DNA of 64,000 nucleotides from Oncomelania hupensis (Eukaryota; Mollusca; Gastropoda; Littorinimorpha; Pomatiopsidae): NCBI GenBank assembly GCA_036898135.1, contig CM072526.1, positions 9,599,226 to 9,663,225 of the forward strand, read 5' to 3'. Shown piece by piece: positions 46,940 to 59,524 of this stretch (position 1 is its first letter; each line of letters starts with the position of its first letter). The notes under the pieces were generated by a model. It saw only the letters and a program-made list of their open reading frames with translations, ran no database searches and was not told where the DNA came from. The position numbers and the translations under genes were made by a program.

Positions 46940-46964
46940 ATGAAAATCCTCCTTTTCGTTGTTG
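46940..46964 (+). CDS. First exon of a secreted protein (signal-peptide start)
   Basis: ATG followed by seven codons (MKILLFVV) and one base, ending in a perfect G|GTAAGT donor. The lysine then hydrophobic stretch is the beginning of a signal peptide, and a TATA box sits at the right distance, so this looks like the short first exon typical of invertebrate secreted peptides. The candidate next exon is at 48747. The intron contains a CT microsatellite and a LINE. Confidence 0.55.
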
Positions 46965-46971
46965 GTAAGTC

Positions 46972-46977
46972 TCTCTC

Positions 46978-47043
<66 letters not shown>

Positions 47044-47045
47044 TT
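46972..47045. repeat. (CT)n microsatellite in the intron
   Basis: Nearly pure CT directly after the donor site. Confidence 0.95.
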
Positions 47046-47439
47046 GTATTTTCTAATGGAGATTAGATTGTATTTTTTTAAAAATTGGTATAATTTTGTC
47101 TTTCACATTCTGTTGTGTTTTCATTACTTTTATGTACTTGGTGTAATTGTCTTCCACATACTGTTATGTTTTCACTACTTTTAATCTTGTGGTTAATTTA
47201 ATATTACCACAGCAACTGAGCACTGAAAATAAGTAGGCAGACTAAATTATATTACACTTGACTGAACGTCGATATTTTATTATCACTGCTGTGGCGATTT
47301 AATTTGCATTGCAGTGTGACAGTCTTTAGAAGAATTAATAATTTTCCTGCCTACGGTTGTTCTGACTGCCCCACTCACTATTACTAAAATATTTATCACA
47401 CTTAAATAACTATTGATTCTCTTTAGTACTACTATTGCT

Positions 47440-48645
47440 CACTCTCATCATCTATTAATTTATCATGAGCACACTTTCTTCACGTGCATCACATTCAAAC
47501 AACATACGAATAGGTAAATTTGTAAATAAAATACACACAACTTTACAGAAGAGTATACAAGAAATAACGGATTGGTGCAGCCAAAATCGTACGATCCTTC
47601 ATTCACAAAAATCTAAAAGCATGGTCATCACATCACCGGAAAAGCGACAGCATGAACCTTTAAACTTAAATCTGAATATTAATGGTTCACAAATTGAACA
47701 AGTTTCAGAGCACAGAGTATTAGGTATAATTATTGATCCAGATTTTACATGGAATTCCCATATAAATAATATATGTAAGAAGTTATCCAAAAATCTATTT
47801 CTTTTTGCTAAACTTAAACCTTACATTGAATCTTCTGCCAGAAAAATTTTCTTCCATGCCCGTAGTCTATCACATATCAACTATGCTTCTGTTGTTTGGT
47901 GTAATGCTTCAACAAATCAACTAAAAAGACTGAATCCTCTGCATAGACGTGGGGTTAGATTAATCTCAGATAATCGAGAATTAACAACAGATGAAAAATT
48001 AACAGATCTTAAAATACTGCCTTTACAAACACAATTCAAGTATAATTTAGCCATACAGATTTTAAAAGTAATAAATAATATAGCGCCTTCATAAGTACAT
48101 ATACGTGATCAACTAAGGTCCTTTCTTGCACAATATGATTCTGAAAACTACAGACTTCCGAAACCACAAATTGACATTTTTAAAACTAGCTTCTCTTTTA
48201 AAGGCTCCCTGTTATGGAACACTCTTTAGAACTAAGAAAATGCACATCGTTAAACAGCTTCAAGTACAAGATACACAACATATTTCTTAATAATTTCAAA
48301 ACTCATACATTATAGCATTCATCAATTGATTTTCCTCTTTCACCGCCCCCCTCCCCTCTCCTCCGACTCAGTCCGTCAAGCCTCTCTCTCTTTATTAAAT
48401 TAACTGGTTCCAGTTAAATGTTTTATATTGAATATTGTTAGTTTCCTTGTTACGAAATTAGCTTGTTTATTCCTTAAATTCTAAATCAATGTTTGTCTTT
48501 GCATGAATGCGGATGTATAAAAAACTAAACGTTTGAGTGATTGAAAGAAGGACTGATTGTAAGATTAGCAAATTAATGCTAAAATCATTTTTCTTCTTGT
48601 AATAAAAGATTGAATTTGAATCTGAATCTGAATCTGAATCTCTCT
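47440..48645 (+). mobile_element. CR1/L2-like LINE, 5'-truncated, with (TGAATC)n tail
   Basis: The open part (47465-48094) is the C-terminal third of the reverse transcriptase: ITDWCSQNRTILHSQKSKSM, EHRVLGIIIDPDFTW, SHINNICKKLSKNLFLFAKL, LSHINYASVVWCNAS, LHRRGVRLI, LPLQTQFKYNLAIQ. An in-frame TAA (48092-48094) interrupts, and the frame goes on (VHIRDQLRSFLAQYDSENYR, SFKGSLLWNTL). The element ends in TGAATC repeats at 48615-48643. The palm with the DD box is absent. It lies in the intron of the secreted-protein gene. Confidence 0.85.
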
Positions 48646-48746
48646 CTAACCCCTTGGGGTCATGAGCAATCTTGTCACTGCAGATTGTTCTAACCTATAA
48701 AGGGAAAAGTAAAAGCCCCAGTTGAAAACCTGTCTTGCCTTTGTAG

Positions 48747-48788
48747 GCATGACAGTTTCACTGCGGCAACAGTCCCCCCCCCCACCCC
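48747..48788 (+). CDS. Candidate second exon of the secreted protein, cut by a repeat
   Basis: A tgtcttgcctttgtag acceptor is followed by GC, which completes the phase-1 codon of the first exon and continues MTVSLRQQ. After a C run, repeat R1 begins at 48789 and no further native coding sequence is seen. The gene is probably truncated here or the exon is spurious. Confidence 0.3.
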
Positions 48789-49363
48789 CCGTTGGAGTGC
48801 CGGGGGTTTCAGTATAAATAGTACCCCCACTTTCTGGAAATTTAGTGCTTTAAATTCCCACTGTCGCTGTCTTCCTCATTTGCTCTTTCCCATTCCTGAT
48901 CTGTCCTATCACTCTGCTATACTATCTTCTTCTTCGCTAGATCAATGACCTACCTTTTTTCTTGAAAACTCTTCCTGGACAAGACTCCTTGTTTGTGTAT
49001 GAGGTCTGTTGGATCAGCTTGGGAGTGTTGGACGCTTTCTGCCGGGTGGTCACTAGGGCTTCCTATGATTGTATTATTTAGCACTATAGGCATTTTATAT
49101 GTATACGTTTTTGTTGATGATTTGTAATGATGGTTGTATTCTATTTTGTTTTTGTAACCGGGGGTTCGCGTAGTTGAGGTAAACCCTCAGCCGTCCCCCG
49201 CGTGGGATGTCTTTATTGTAAAGTGACTGGCCGGTGGAGGGCATTCAATTTTCCCACTGGGGTTGTTTAGCAGATCTTTTATGCGGATCGGGGGTTGTCC
49301 GGTCCTGATTTGGCTCGGAAGAGTCCTAAAGCAACAATAAATCAATCAATCAATCAATCAATC
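48789..49363 (+). repeat. Interspersed repeat R1, copy 2, with (AATC)n tail
   Basis: Nearly identical to 3846-4422 over the full length, same start and same tail. Its close match suggests recent mobility. Confidence 0.8.
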
Positions 49364-49373
49364 TCTCTCTCTC

Positions 49374-49435
<62 letters not shown>
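49364..49435. repeat. (CT)n microsatellite
   Basis: Follows the R1 tail directly, as a CT-rich stretch also does after copy 1. Confidence 0.95.
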
Positions 49436-49436
<1 letters not shown>

Positions 49437-50237
49437 GTATGCATGTGTTCAAATGTGAACACTTTTTTGGCACAAAGTTTGTGTTACCAATAAAGCACAC
49501 ATGTGAGTGTTTAACATGGGCCAAACGTCCTAAAAGGTGTACATGTGCAGAGGAAGTGTGGTTGATATGCGCATGAAATATTACTCTCCACAGCCCACAT
49601 TGCACCTTTGATGAACATTTCTTGGGTACATCTAAGTCACTTTAAGACATCAGTAAATGTGCAGTTGATATATCAAAGCAATATTCATTTGTATCAACAT
49701 CACCTGAGTGACATTAATCAAGTCAGGGTGGACAACGTAAGTATTAATACAGAGATGATATCTGCCTAGTTCGCCATAAATGACATGTTTTGGCGTTCTT
49801 TGAGTGACACACATGAATCGTTTCATTGCAGAAAGGTGCACACGCTCAATTATAGTCTGGTTAGCAATGAGATCCCAAGCCTCTGCACCGTAAGTGAGAA
49901 TAGGCTGTATCTGACAGTCGAATAATTTAAAGAAAATTCTGTCGAATGTTCTCCAATTGACCACATCAGTCTTATAAGGGTTGCGACTCCCTTTCTTGCA
50001 CGTTCAGACAAGTCTGATAAAGCTTGTTGGAACAAAACTCTTGTAGTAATAATAATGCCTAATTACTTATACACATTAACAGCGGTGAGGCTAGCGTCTC
50101 CAAATACCCATCTCTCATTTTGAGCAAGGAATCCTCCGTTTCTAAATACATTACCATTCGATTTCTCAAGATTTACAATCAAATCTAGGCGTCTAGCAAC
50201 TTTGTTCAAAATATTTAGCTGGGTTTGAAGACCAATA

Positions 50238-50485
50238 GTCCTATCCTATCCTATCCTGTCCCGTAACTCGGAGGTCGTAGGGGCACCACAGATGATCGTT
50301 TAACCAGCATACTCCATCTTTCTCTGTCCTTAGCAACCCTTCGCTCAGTGTCAAACCAGTCCATTCTCGAATGTTGTCCTCCCACCTCTTTTTCGGTCTC
50401 CCTCTTCTTCTACTTCCTTGCACTGTGCCTTGCAGAATGGTCTTTGCAAGGCCTGATGATCTGGTGACGTGGCCATACCATCAAT
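50238..50485 (-). mobile_element. RTE-like LINE fragment inserted in the Jockey/I-like LINE
   Basis: Starts with the (TCCTA)n tail and matches the 3' end of 55427-58765. AGACCAATA flanks it at 50229-50237 and 50486-50494. Leaving it out, the host LINE's frame is continuous. Confidence 0.9.
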
Positions 50486-50652
50486 AGACCAATAATACTT
50501 TCAGTTAAAAGTGCTACATCGTCAGCGAACAAAAAAAAATATTTCAATAATGTCCGGAGACAGCTGTATTCCGTGTCTGCCGTTTGCATTCCCTTAGTTA
50601 ACTCATTAATCAGAAGTGAAAATAAAACCTGTGAACAGCAATCGCCCTGCTT

Positions 50653-51605
<953 letters not shown>

Positions 51606-51892
51606 ATGATAGGATGACGATGAGTATGTGGTGGGCATAAACGCAGTGTGCGTGTGGGTGGGTATGCGAGTGTGTGCGTGAGTGTCTAAGTGCTTTCATT
51701 CCATGTGTAAATTCCCATCTCTGAAATCATTCTCACAACAGGTTTATTTTGTTGATAATTAATTATTTATGATCTTGCCTATGTGATGTGTTTTTATACA
51801 GTGAGTATCCTGGTGGCAAAACTTATTTTCCTTTTTGATGGAATAAGGAATATATTGACTTGACTTGACTTGACTTGACTTGACTTGACTTT
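51606..51892 (+). mobile_element. 3' part of an inserted retroelement with (TTGAC)n tail
   Basis: Non-LINE sequence between the two halves of the Jockey/I-like LINE ends in six TTGAC repeats (51857-51887), after which the LINE resumes. The element's own identity is unknown. Confidence 0.5.
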
Positions 51893-53967
51893 TAGACACT
51901 TTCCGTTGATACCATTTACGTGTACAATTTTCCATAGCTTATCCCTGCACACAGTGTCAAATGTTTTTTTTTTTCAATCAATAAATGCCACGTATAATTT
52001 ACGGTGTTTAACCAATTGCTTTTGAATACAAGCAACAAGAGTGAAAATATGATCCGTCGTGCAACGTTTTTTCCGAAATCCCGCCTGTTCTTCGCCTAAC
52101 ACATTGTTACATTCAACCCAATCTGTGATGCGCTTATTTAAAACAAAACTGTATAGTTTGCTGCAAATGTTCAGCAAAGAAATGCCTCGGTAATTATCGG
52201 GTTGGTTCTGGTCACCCTTCTTATGTAATGGCTGCAAAATCGATACTGACCAATCCTCAGGAAACAAACCATGGTTAAAAATATGACTAAACAGTTTTAC
52301 CAGGAAAGGCATAAAAGCAACTTTACTATTGTTGTAGAACTCTCCGATAAGACCATCTGGGCCTGCAGCTTTCTCGCTCTTTAACGCCCTAATGTCACAC
52401 TCAATTTCCTCAGGAGCAATGGGTTTATTTAGCTCATCACCATCACTGACATTATTAAATTGTCTATTTTGATAATAATCATCAAAATCGCCGGACGCCT
52501 CTGCATTAGACATGTTTTCGTTAAAAACATCATGGATATGCTGAAACCTATGGTCCGCTGTTATCGAGTTACGTACATTAGTTCGAAACCTCGCTGACCG
52601 GACAGCGCTCCAAAATTGGTTAGGGTTCTTAAGATTAATTTGTAGCGTTTGGATTAAATTTTCTTTGTAGGATTTCTTTTTCTGCCTCAACAGTTCCTTA
52701 TACTCTCTCCTCTTTTGCGTATAAGCAATACGATCCACATCGGTATCGCTTCTGTTAAATCTGTGTAACTGCCTACGTAATGCACCTCTACTCTGCCTAC
52801 ATTCAAGGTCGAACCACATACGACGACTTTCGTTACCGAAGAAAACAGTCTTCTTCATGCATTCGCCCGCATGCAACAGATACTCATTAAACTTCCTCAG
52901 TGCTTGATCAATGTTTAAGTCAATTAATTCACAAGCTTCATTCAAAACATTGATGCCATAGTCCGAGCACACGTTTTCACGAAAAAGATCTGGCTTTTCT
53001 GCAACCCATTTAAATTTGTAACAGTCAGTTTTATTATTCGACCCTCGAGCCTGTACATTGTTTGAATCAGGCGCACCGGTACACACCTCAAGTTCAATTG
53101 CTGCATGTTTTGCTTTTATCATTGTGATCGTCTTAAATAACTTGCAAATAGAAATAAGTGAATGTGACACGATAAAGTAATCGATTACACTGCATCCGTT
53201 CTCCGATATAAAAGTATAGTCCGCGGAACAGTTCAGCGCTTTTAACCCGTTTAAAATAACAAGACTAAAGTCTTCACAAACATTAAGCAGGTATCGACCG
53301 AAGGCATTTCGCAAGTTATGTTTAGATAATCTTAGATAACAGTCACTCTCATCTTGCTTGCTATAACCAAACTCGTTGTTTACGAAGTCACATATTTCAT
53401 TCACAGGGTCGTCGTTAACAATATTCATGGAACCTGTTCTGGAGTTAAAGTCGCCACACACGATCAGTGGCAGATCACCACACTCTAATGGTTTATAAAA
53501 TACAGTCTTCTAATAAGGATATACCATTATAAATATCGGTTTCCTCATAATACTTCGCATTTTCGGGTGGGAGATAAACACCAATCAGCAGGCAGTCATT
53601 TGGTAAATTAAACAATGCTGCATCCAGACGTAAAACTATTATATTATTAGTTTCTATACATACTTGATGGACATAACGAGTTAATTCTTCCTTTATTAAT
53701 AGCACTAAACCACCCGACAGACGCCCATGCACACTATCAGATACCTTAAAACCTGGGCAAACCTACGTTTTATGTGATGAGAACAACGTGTCTGGTATTG
53801 AATCAACAAACGTTTCTGTCAAGGTTTGGTTCAAGTACCCTTTGGACTAAACTACTATTAGAATTGTGTGGTGTGACTGAGTTTAGCATTAACTTGTTAT
53901 TAGTTAGCCTAACTTGTTGAAAACATAATTACTACTAGTATTGTATTAAGATAATACAGCAGTTGAA

Positions 53968-54901
53968 ATGGCCACAAAGAAGAAATCCCAAAGTGATAGA
54001 GGGAAAGGTGGAGGGGCTTCAGGGGGGAAAAAAGTGCTACCTACTTGCAGAATATGGGTGTGTGTGTTAAATGTGAGGAACCCATTGGAGAGGATGATGA
54101 AGCAATTGAATGTTATGGATGTAAGGAATGGTGCCATCGTTCTTGTTCAGAACTGACAGAAAACCAGTTTGGTTGTTGTAAGGAGGGAGGGAGCTTCATT
54201 CAGTGGTTTTGTGCTGGTTGTAGGGATCACCAAAGCGAGGATATTGATTCAAGGTCACGTATGGAAGTACAATTAGGAAAGATACTGTTGGCTATTGAGT
54301 CTCTTAGTCAGAGAATTGTTAGCCTTGAAGCCACCCACTCTGTAGAGGAATTAGATTAAAAAAAAGATCCAAAATGCAGTGGATAAAAAGGTTGAAGTGT
54401 ATCTGGATGATAAGATGGAAAAAGAAAAAAGAAAACTGAATATTATTGTCACAAATATACCTGAAAGTCTAGAGGAGTCTATGGAAAACAGAAGAAAAGA
54501 TGACGTTGAGAAAGTGAGGAACATTATAGGAATGATCTCAGATGTACCCAGAGACCATAATTATAGACAACTCAATGAGACTAGGCCAGATTAAGCTTGG
54601 TCGTAATGGCCAACCTAGACTCCTGAAGCTAGTAGTCAAGACAGAGGAGTCAAAGAAGAAAATTATGCAGAATGCACACAAATTAAACAGGAAGGTTGAA
54701 AACCCTAAGGATAGAGTGTATATCAACAATGATAACACATTTGCTGAACGGATGAAAATCAAGAAATTGAGGGAAGAGGTTGATGAAAGGAGAAGAAGGG
54801 GTGAAAATGACTGGGTAGTCAATTATAGAGATTTCACGATTGTTAAACGGGCAGTCCGACCAGACCAAGCGACAGTGAGACCTCGTAAATTGGAGACTGC
54901 A
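53968..54901 (+). pseudogene. CR1-like LINE ORF1 with PHD-type zinc finger (5' part)
   Basis: After MATKKKSQSDRGKGGG and a frame change near 54050, the protein has a PHD-like finger (CVKCEEPIG...IECYGCKEWCHRSC...WFCAGC), a coiled coil, KLNIIVTNIPESLEES (RRM-like domain) and, after another shift near 54545, RLGQIKLGRNGQPRLLKLVV and a basic C-terminus. ORF1 proteins of CR1/L2-type LINEs bind the element's RNA; PHD fingers are known in some of them. It is cut at 54902 by a DNA transposon and resumes at 59525 in the same frame, ending TAA near 59605. Confidence 0.8.
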
Positions 54902-57900
54902 CTGCCGTGATTTGACAAAACCGAGTAAGTCCACCTAAGGTCGAAAATGAGTTTTTTGCGCCATCAAACTTGCAAGAGAATGACGCACCTTACCTGTAAA
55001 AATCAAATCCGAACTATGTTTAGATTTGGAGATATCATAGAGTAAGTCCTTGTTAAAAAAAATTTAAGTGGGGGAATAAACTGATAAAACCAAGCAAGTC
55101 CCCTGCGATTTTGTTTCGGCGATCCTCTGGCTGATGCTCGAGTTGGCATGATGACGTCATTTTCTACAATAATTTGACATAGAAAAGTAAGTCCTCCCGA
55201 CCAATGAGAAAGCGCCTTAAGATGAAGTGGACCAGTGAGAATCCATGTTATTGCTGCTGTGCAATATTATTTTCCTGTGAAAATGATGACGAAATTTCGG
55301 TCAGCAAAGGACGTGTTCGGCTTTTTGAAAAAGAGTTTTCTTCATGTACTTTCCTGCCCACCATGAAGGATCCTGTAGATCTTCCGCCTTCGCGGCAACT
55401 TCCACGAGGTGTGGAAATAAACAAACTATCCTATCCTATCCTATCCTGTCCCGTAACCCTGAGGTCGTAGGGGCACCACAGATGATCGTTTAACCAGCAT
55501 ACTCCATCTCTCTCTGTCCTCAGCAGCCCTGATGGCTTCGCTCAGTGTCAAACCAGTCCATTCTCGAATGTTGTCCTCCCACCTCTTTTTCGGTCTCCCT
55601 CTTCTTCTACCTCCTTGCACTGTGCCTTGCAGAATAGTCTTTGCAAGGCCTGATGATCTGGTGACGTGGCCATACCATCGGAGTTTCCGTTTCTTCACCA
55701 CTGTGAGCAGGTCATCGTGTTGTCAAATGGCTTGTGTGATGGTCTGTCGGACATCGTCGTTGGTGATGTGTTGGGTATAGGAAATGCCCAGAAGTCTTCT
55801 GTAGCACCTCATCTCCATGCTTTGTATTCTTCGTTGTAGATCTGCTGTGAGGGTCCATGCTTCGCAAGCATATAGGAAGATGGAGATGACAAGGGAGCGC
55901 AGCAGTCTTACTTTGGAATGTAGACTGATGGTCCTGTCTTTCCAAATTGGCTTCAACCTTGTCAGGGCAGCAGTTGTTTGTGCGATCCTGGAGAGGACTT
56001 CCTGTCGGGACCCATTGTCTGATACAATGGCTCCTAAATATTTGAAGCTATGCACTGTTTTGAGGGATTGGCCTTGGACTTTGATGTCCGTGTTGATGCC
56101 ATTGGTGTTGTTGGTCATCATTTCGGTCTTCTCTGCACTTATTTCAATTCCACAAGCTTTGGAGGTGGTGTCAAGCCTCTGTACCAGCTGTTCAAGTTCT
56201 TGTTCCTCTCCAGCCAATCCATCAATGTCATCCGCAAAACGAAGATTGGAGATTGCTCTACCCCCTATGCTGACTGTGCCTTCGTGATCTGGAAGAGCAT
56301 CTGACATGATGCGCTCTAGGAAGATGTTGAAGGGTGTTGGAGAGAGTAGGCATCCTTGACGCACACCGATTGTTGTTCTGAACCAGTTCCCGATGGCGCT
56401 GTTGTGGAGGACTGCACTGGTAGCCTTGTCATACAGGTTTTTGATGACTTCAATAATTTTAGGTCTGATGTTGTACGCTTTCATTGTTGCCCATAGAGCT
56501 GCATGCCAGACTCGGTCAAACGTTTTCTTGAAGTCTATGAACACATGATATAGATGTTGTTGGTGCTGTAGGTATTTCTCACAGATTATTCTGAGGTTGA
56601 AAATCTGTTCAGTGGTACTTCGCCCTGCCCTGAATCCTGCTTGTTCTTCAGCTATGAATTGTTCAGCTTGGGGTTTCAACCTGTTGAGTAATATTTTCAA
56701 AAAGGACCTTGCTGGGATGGATGATGAGGCTGACGGTGCGGTAATTTTCACACTCCTGAAGGTTACATTTTTTGGGAAGAGTGATAACAAGCGACTGGGC
56801 CCATGGTGTAGGCCACTCTCCACTCTGCCAGATCTTGTTACAGATAATGGTGAGGGCATCAATCATCGCTTCTCCTCCTGTTTGTAGCAGTTCCGCGGGT
56901 ATGTTGTCCACTCCCGCTGACTTCCCTTTCTTTAGCGATTGCACTGCTGCCTCAACTTCTTCCCGGAGAATTGGGAGGATTTCTTCTTCTCTGTTCTCGG
57001 GACATGCTATAACTGATGGGTCTCCATTTGGTGTATGGTTGTAAAGGTCAGAGCAGTACTCTGTCCATCTGTCCAAGACTTCTTGTTCTTCTGTAAGGCA
57101 TATGCCAGACTTGCTTTGGATCGTGGAGACTTTGAGCTGTTTGAAACTTGTCATCCGCTTTACAGTCTGGTAGGCCTTCTTGCTATTGTTCTTGTTCAGA
57201 CTGTTCTCTATTTCCTGGCAGTGATCTTCTATCCAGTTCTCCTTTGCTGTGCGCATGCCTTTTCGGATGTCATTGTTGATTTTTCGGTAGACGTCAGCTC
57301 CATGTGAGGTGTTCTTTTTCTTTCTTTTTTTTAAATCTCTCTTCGTTTATCACACAGATCCAAAAGTTCAGGTGTGATCCACGGCTTCTTCTTTGGTCGG
57401 TGCTTGCCAAGGATCTCAGTGGCGGCATCTGTCACAGCTGAGTTGAAGGTGGTGGTCATGGTGTTGACATCTACTTCACCAGCCCCCAAAATGAGAAGTG
57501 GTGCAAATTTCCCTTCAATTGTGGCCTGAAATAGTTCTGCCACCTCCGGGTCTTGCAGTTTGTCCAGGTCGAACTTCAGTCTAGTGCAGTATTTACTCTC
57601 TTCAAGTGGAGCCGGAAAGACATCATCAAGAGATCGTGGTCACTTCCGATGTCTGCTCCTGGAAAAGTGCGTGTCCTGCCAATGTTGATGCTTGATCTGA
57701 AGCGTTTCTTGACCATGATGTAGTCTATTTGGTTGTGATGCTCCCCCCTGGGACTGTGCCATTTCCATCGTCTGGAGTTTTTGTGGAGACCAAGCGTGTT
57801 TGCCAGTACCAGATTGTTGTATCTGGCAAACTCCAAGAATCTCAGACCCCTGTCATTTGTCTCGTTGTTGCAGTGGAGTCCACATGTGTCTCCCCAGTTG

Positions 57901-59520
57901 TGGTGCGCATCTTGGCCAACCTTGGCATTCCAGTCGCCTTGCACTATGACTATGTCCTTCTTCGGCACTTGGTCAAGGACCGCCTGTAGATTTTCATAAA
58001 AATCCTCCACTTCGCTGTCGTCATAGTCTGATGTTGGGGCATAGGTCTGGATGATGGTGATGTTGAAAGGGGCTGCTCTCAGGCGGATGGTAATGAGTCT
58101 ACTGGGCGGCAACCCATGACAGTGGCTAGAATGTTTTTGTGGACCAAGAATCCAACGCCGTGTTCGTGCCTGTCATCTCTACCGCTGAAATAGAGCTTGT
58201 GGCCTTTGTCTGTCGTTGTTTCACCTAGGCCTTTCCAGCGCAGTTCGCTAATGCCTAGAACGTTCCATCGATAGCGGTCCAACTCGTGGGCCAGTTCTTC
58301 TAATTTTCCTTCCGCAGTTAGGGTCCTGACATTCCAGGTTCCTATGACGATGTTGTTTCTCGTGCGGATCTTGCTAAATTGTCCATCAGTAGCATACTTA
58401 ACACCTCCGTCCTGGTGGCCAACGGAAGGCGCGGTCCTTGAGCCGGGCGACGACCCTATCCGGTATGGAATTAGTGGATAGTGTCATCATGCATGTAGTG
58501 TGTCTTGGGCAAAAAAGGACCTGGCGGTGCCCAATCCTCTCCAGGCTGTTGGGCACAGCCGAAATCCACGAATACAGTGTGGCTCGCCTTGGCCCCGAGC
58601 ACGTGGTCGTTGAACCTGTAGCAACGTGAGGTTCCTCGCCCTGGCCGGTGACTTCTGTGTAGAAGACTTTCGCCCAGTGATGCCGTGCTAACATTACCCC
58701 TGTTAGTCGCCTCTTACGACACGCCGGGAAACGTTGGGCCTATTCTATTCAGTGCCCGAACCCACAAACAAACAGCAACAAATATATTACAGACACACAA
58801 CAAGGGCAACAAAATACAAGACATACACGTGGTGTAAAGGCAGGAAGATCGCTACAATAGGAAACTGAAAGGAAAATAGTTTTGTATTTTTAAAATTAAA
58901 TTGACTGCATCTAATATTATTTTGAAGGGAGAGCAAAAAAACCCATGACTCCTGCATACCAACCCAGGAATATTAAGTGAAGAATGGCTAAAAAACAATA
59001 AACAGGCACACATATACACTCACTGTAACTGCCGCACCCACATCTTACAAAACCCAACTTATGTGACTCATCTCGTCAGACTTTTTAACAAAGAAACGAA
59101 ACGGCCTATGGGACTTACTTGGTTTGGTGAATTTTGAAAACAAGGATTTACTTAATAATAAACTGACAAAACCAAGCAGATTTGACTTACTTGGTTTTGT
59201 GAATTTTTTTAACAAGGATTTAATTCAATAATAAACTGACAAAACCAAGCGGGTGACTTGCTTGGTTTTGTCATGTTCTCAACAAAGATCTATCTCAAGA
59301 ATAATCTGACAAAACAAAGCAAGTCCACAAATAGTCTTAAAACATCAAATCTATCAAACATTTCTTTAACATTCAAGGTATGCACTCTTAAATCGAGGAA
59401 TTGCATTATAATATGCCCTTAAACTTCCAGAAACGATCGCGTAATATAGCGCAACACAAAACGTCGATTTTCTCGAAAGTAGGTTTTGTGGACTTACTCG
59501 GTTTTGTCAGTTCACGGCAG
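54902..59520. mobile_element. Non-autonomous DNA transposon with TGCA target duplication
   Basis: It begins CTGCCGTGATTTGACAAAAC and ends with the complementary sequence; the inverted repeats are about 36 bases with two mismatches and include ACAAAACCGAGTAAGTCC. TGCA lies at 54898-54901 and 59521-59524. Without it the LINE ORF1 frame is continuous, which fixes the ends exactly. Apart from the RTE LINE inside (55427-58765) the element is about 1.27 kb and has no transposase. The repeat core recurs inside near both ends. Superfamily uncertain (4-bp duplications occur in several, such as Sola, Chapaev and Academ types). Confidence 0.88.
55427..58765 (-). mobile_element. Near full-length RTE-like LINE with (GGATA)n tail
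   Basis: 3,339 bp on the minus strand, flanked by AAACAAAC at 55419-55426 and 58766-58773. From 58765: a 5' leader (CGGCGTGTCGTAAGAGGC), an endonuclease domain (GTWNVRTL, ELRWKGLGE, QTYAPTSDYDDSEVEDFY, QGDWNAKVGQD, NQIDYIMVKKRF, GSDHDLL), then RT blocks (KKGKSAGVDNIPAELL, EEQAGFRAGRSTTEQIF, YHVFIDFKKTFDRVWHAA, GVRQGCLLSPTPFN, LRFADDIDGLAGEEQELEQ, HSFKYLGAIVSDNG) and the GRPKKRWEDNIREWTG tail. FADD is intact. Several stops and shifts (near 58080, 57580, 57330, 56700, 55715) disable it. Length is normal for RTE. Confidence 0.92.
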
Positions 59521-59524
59521 TGCA

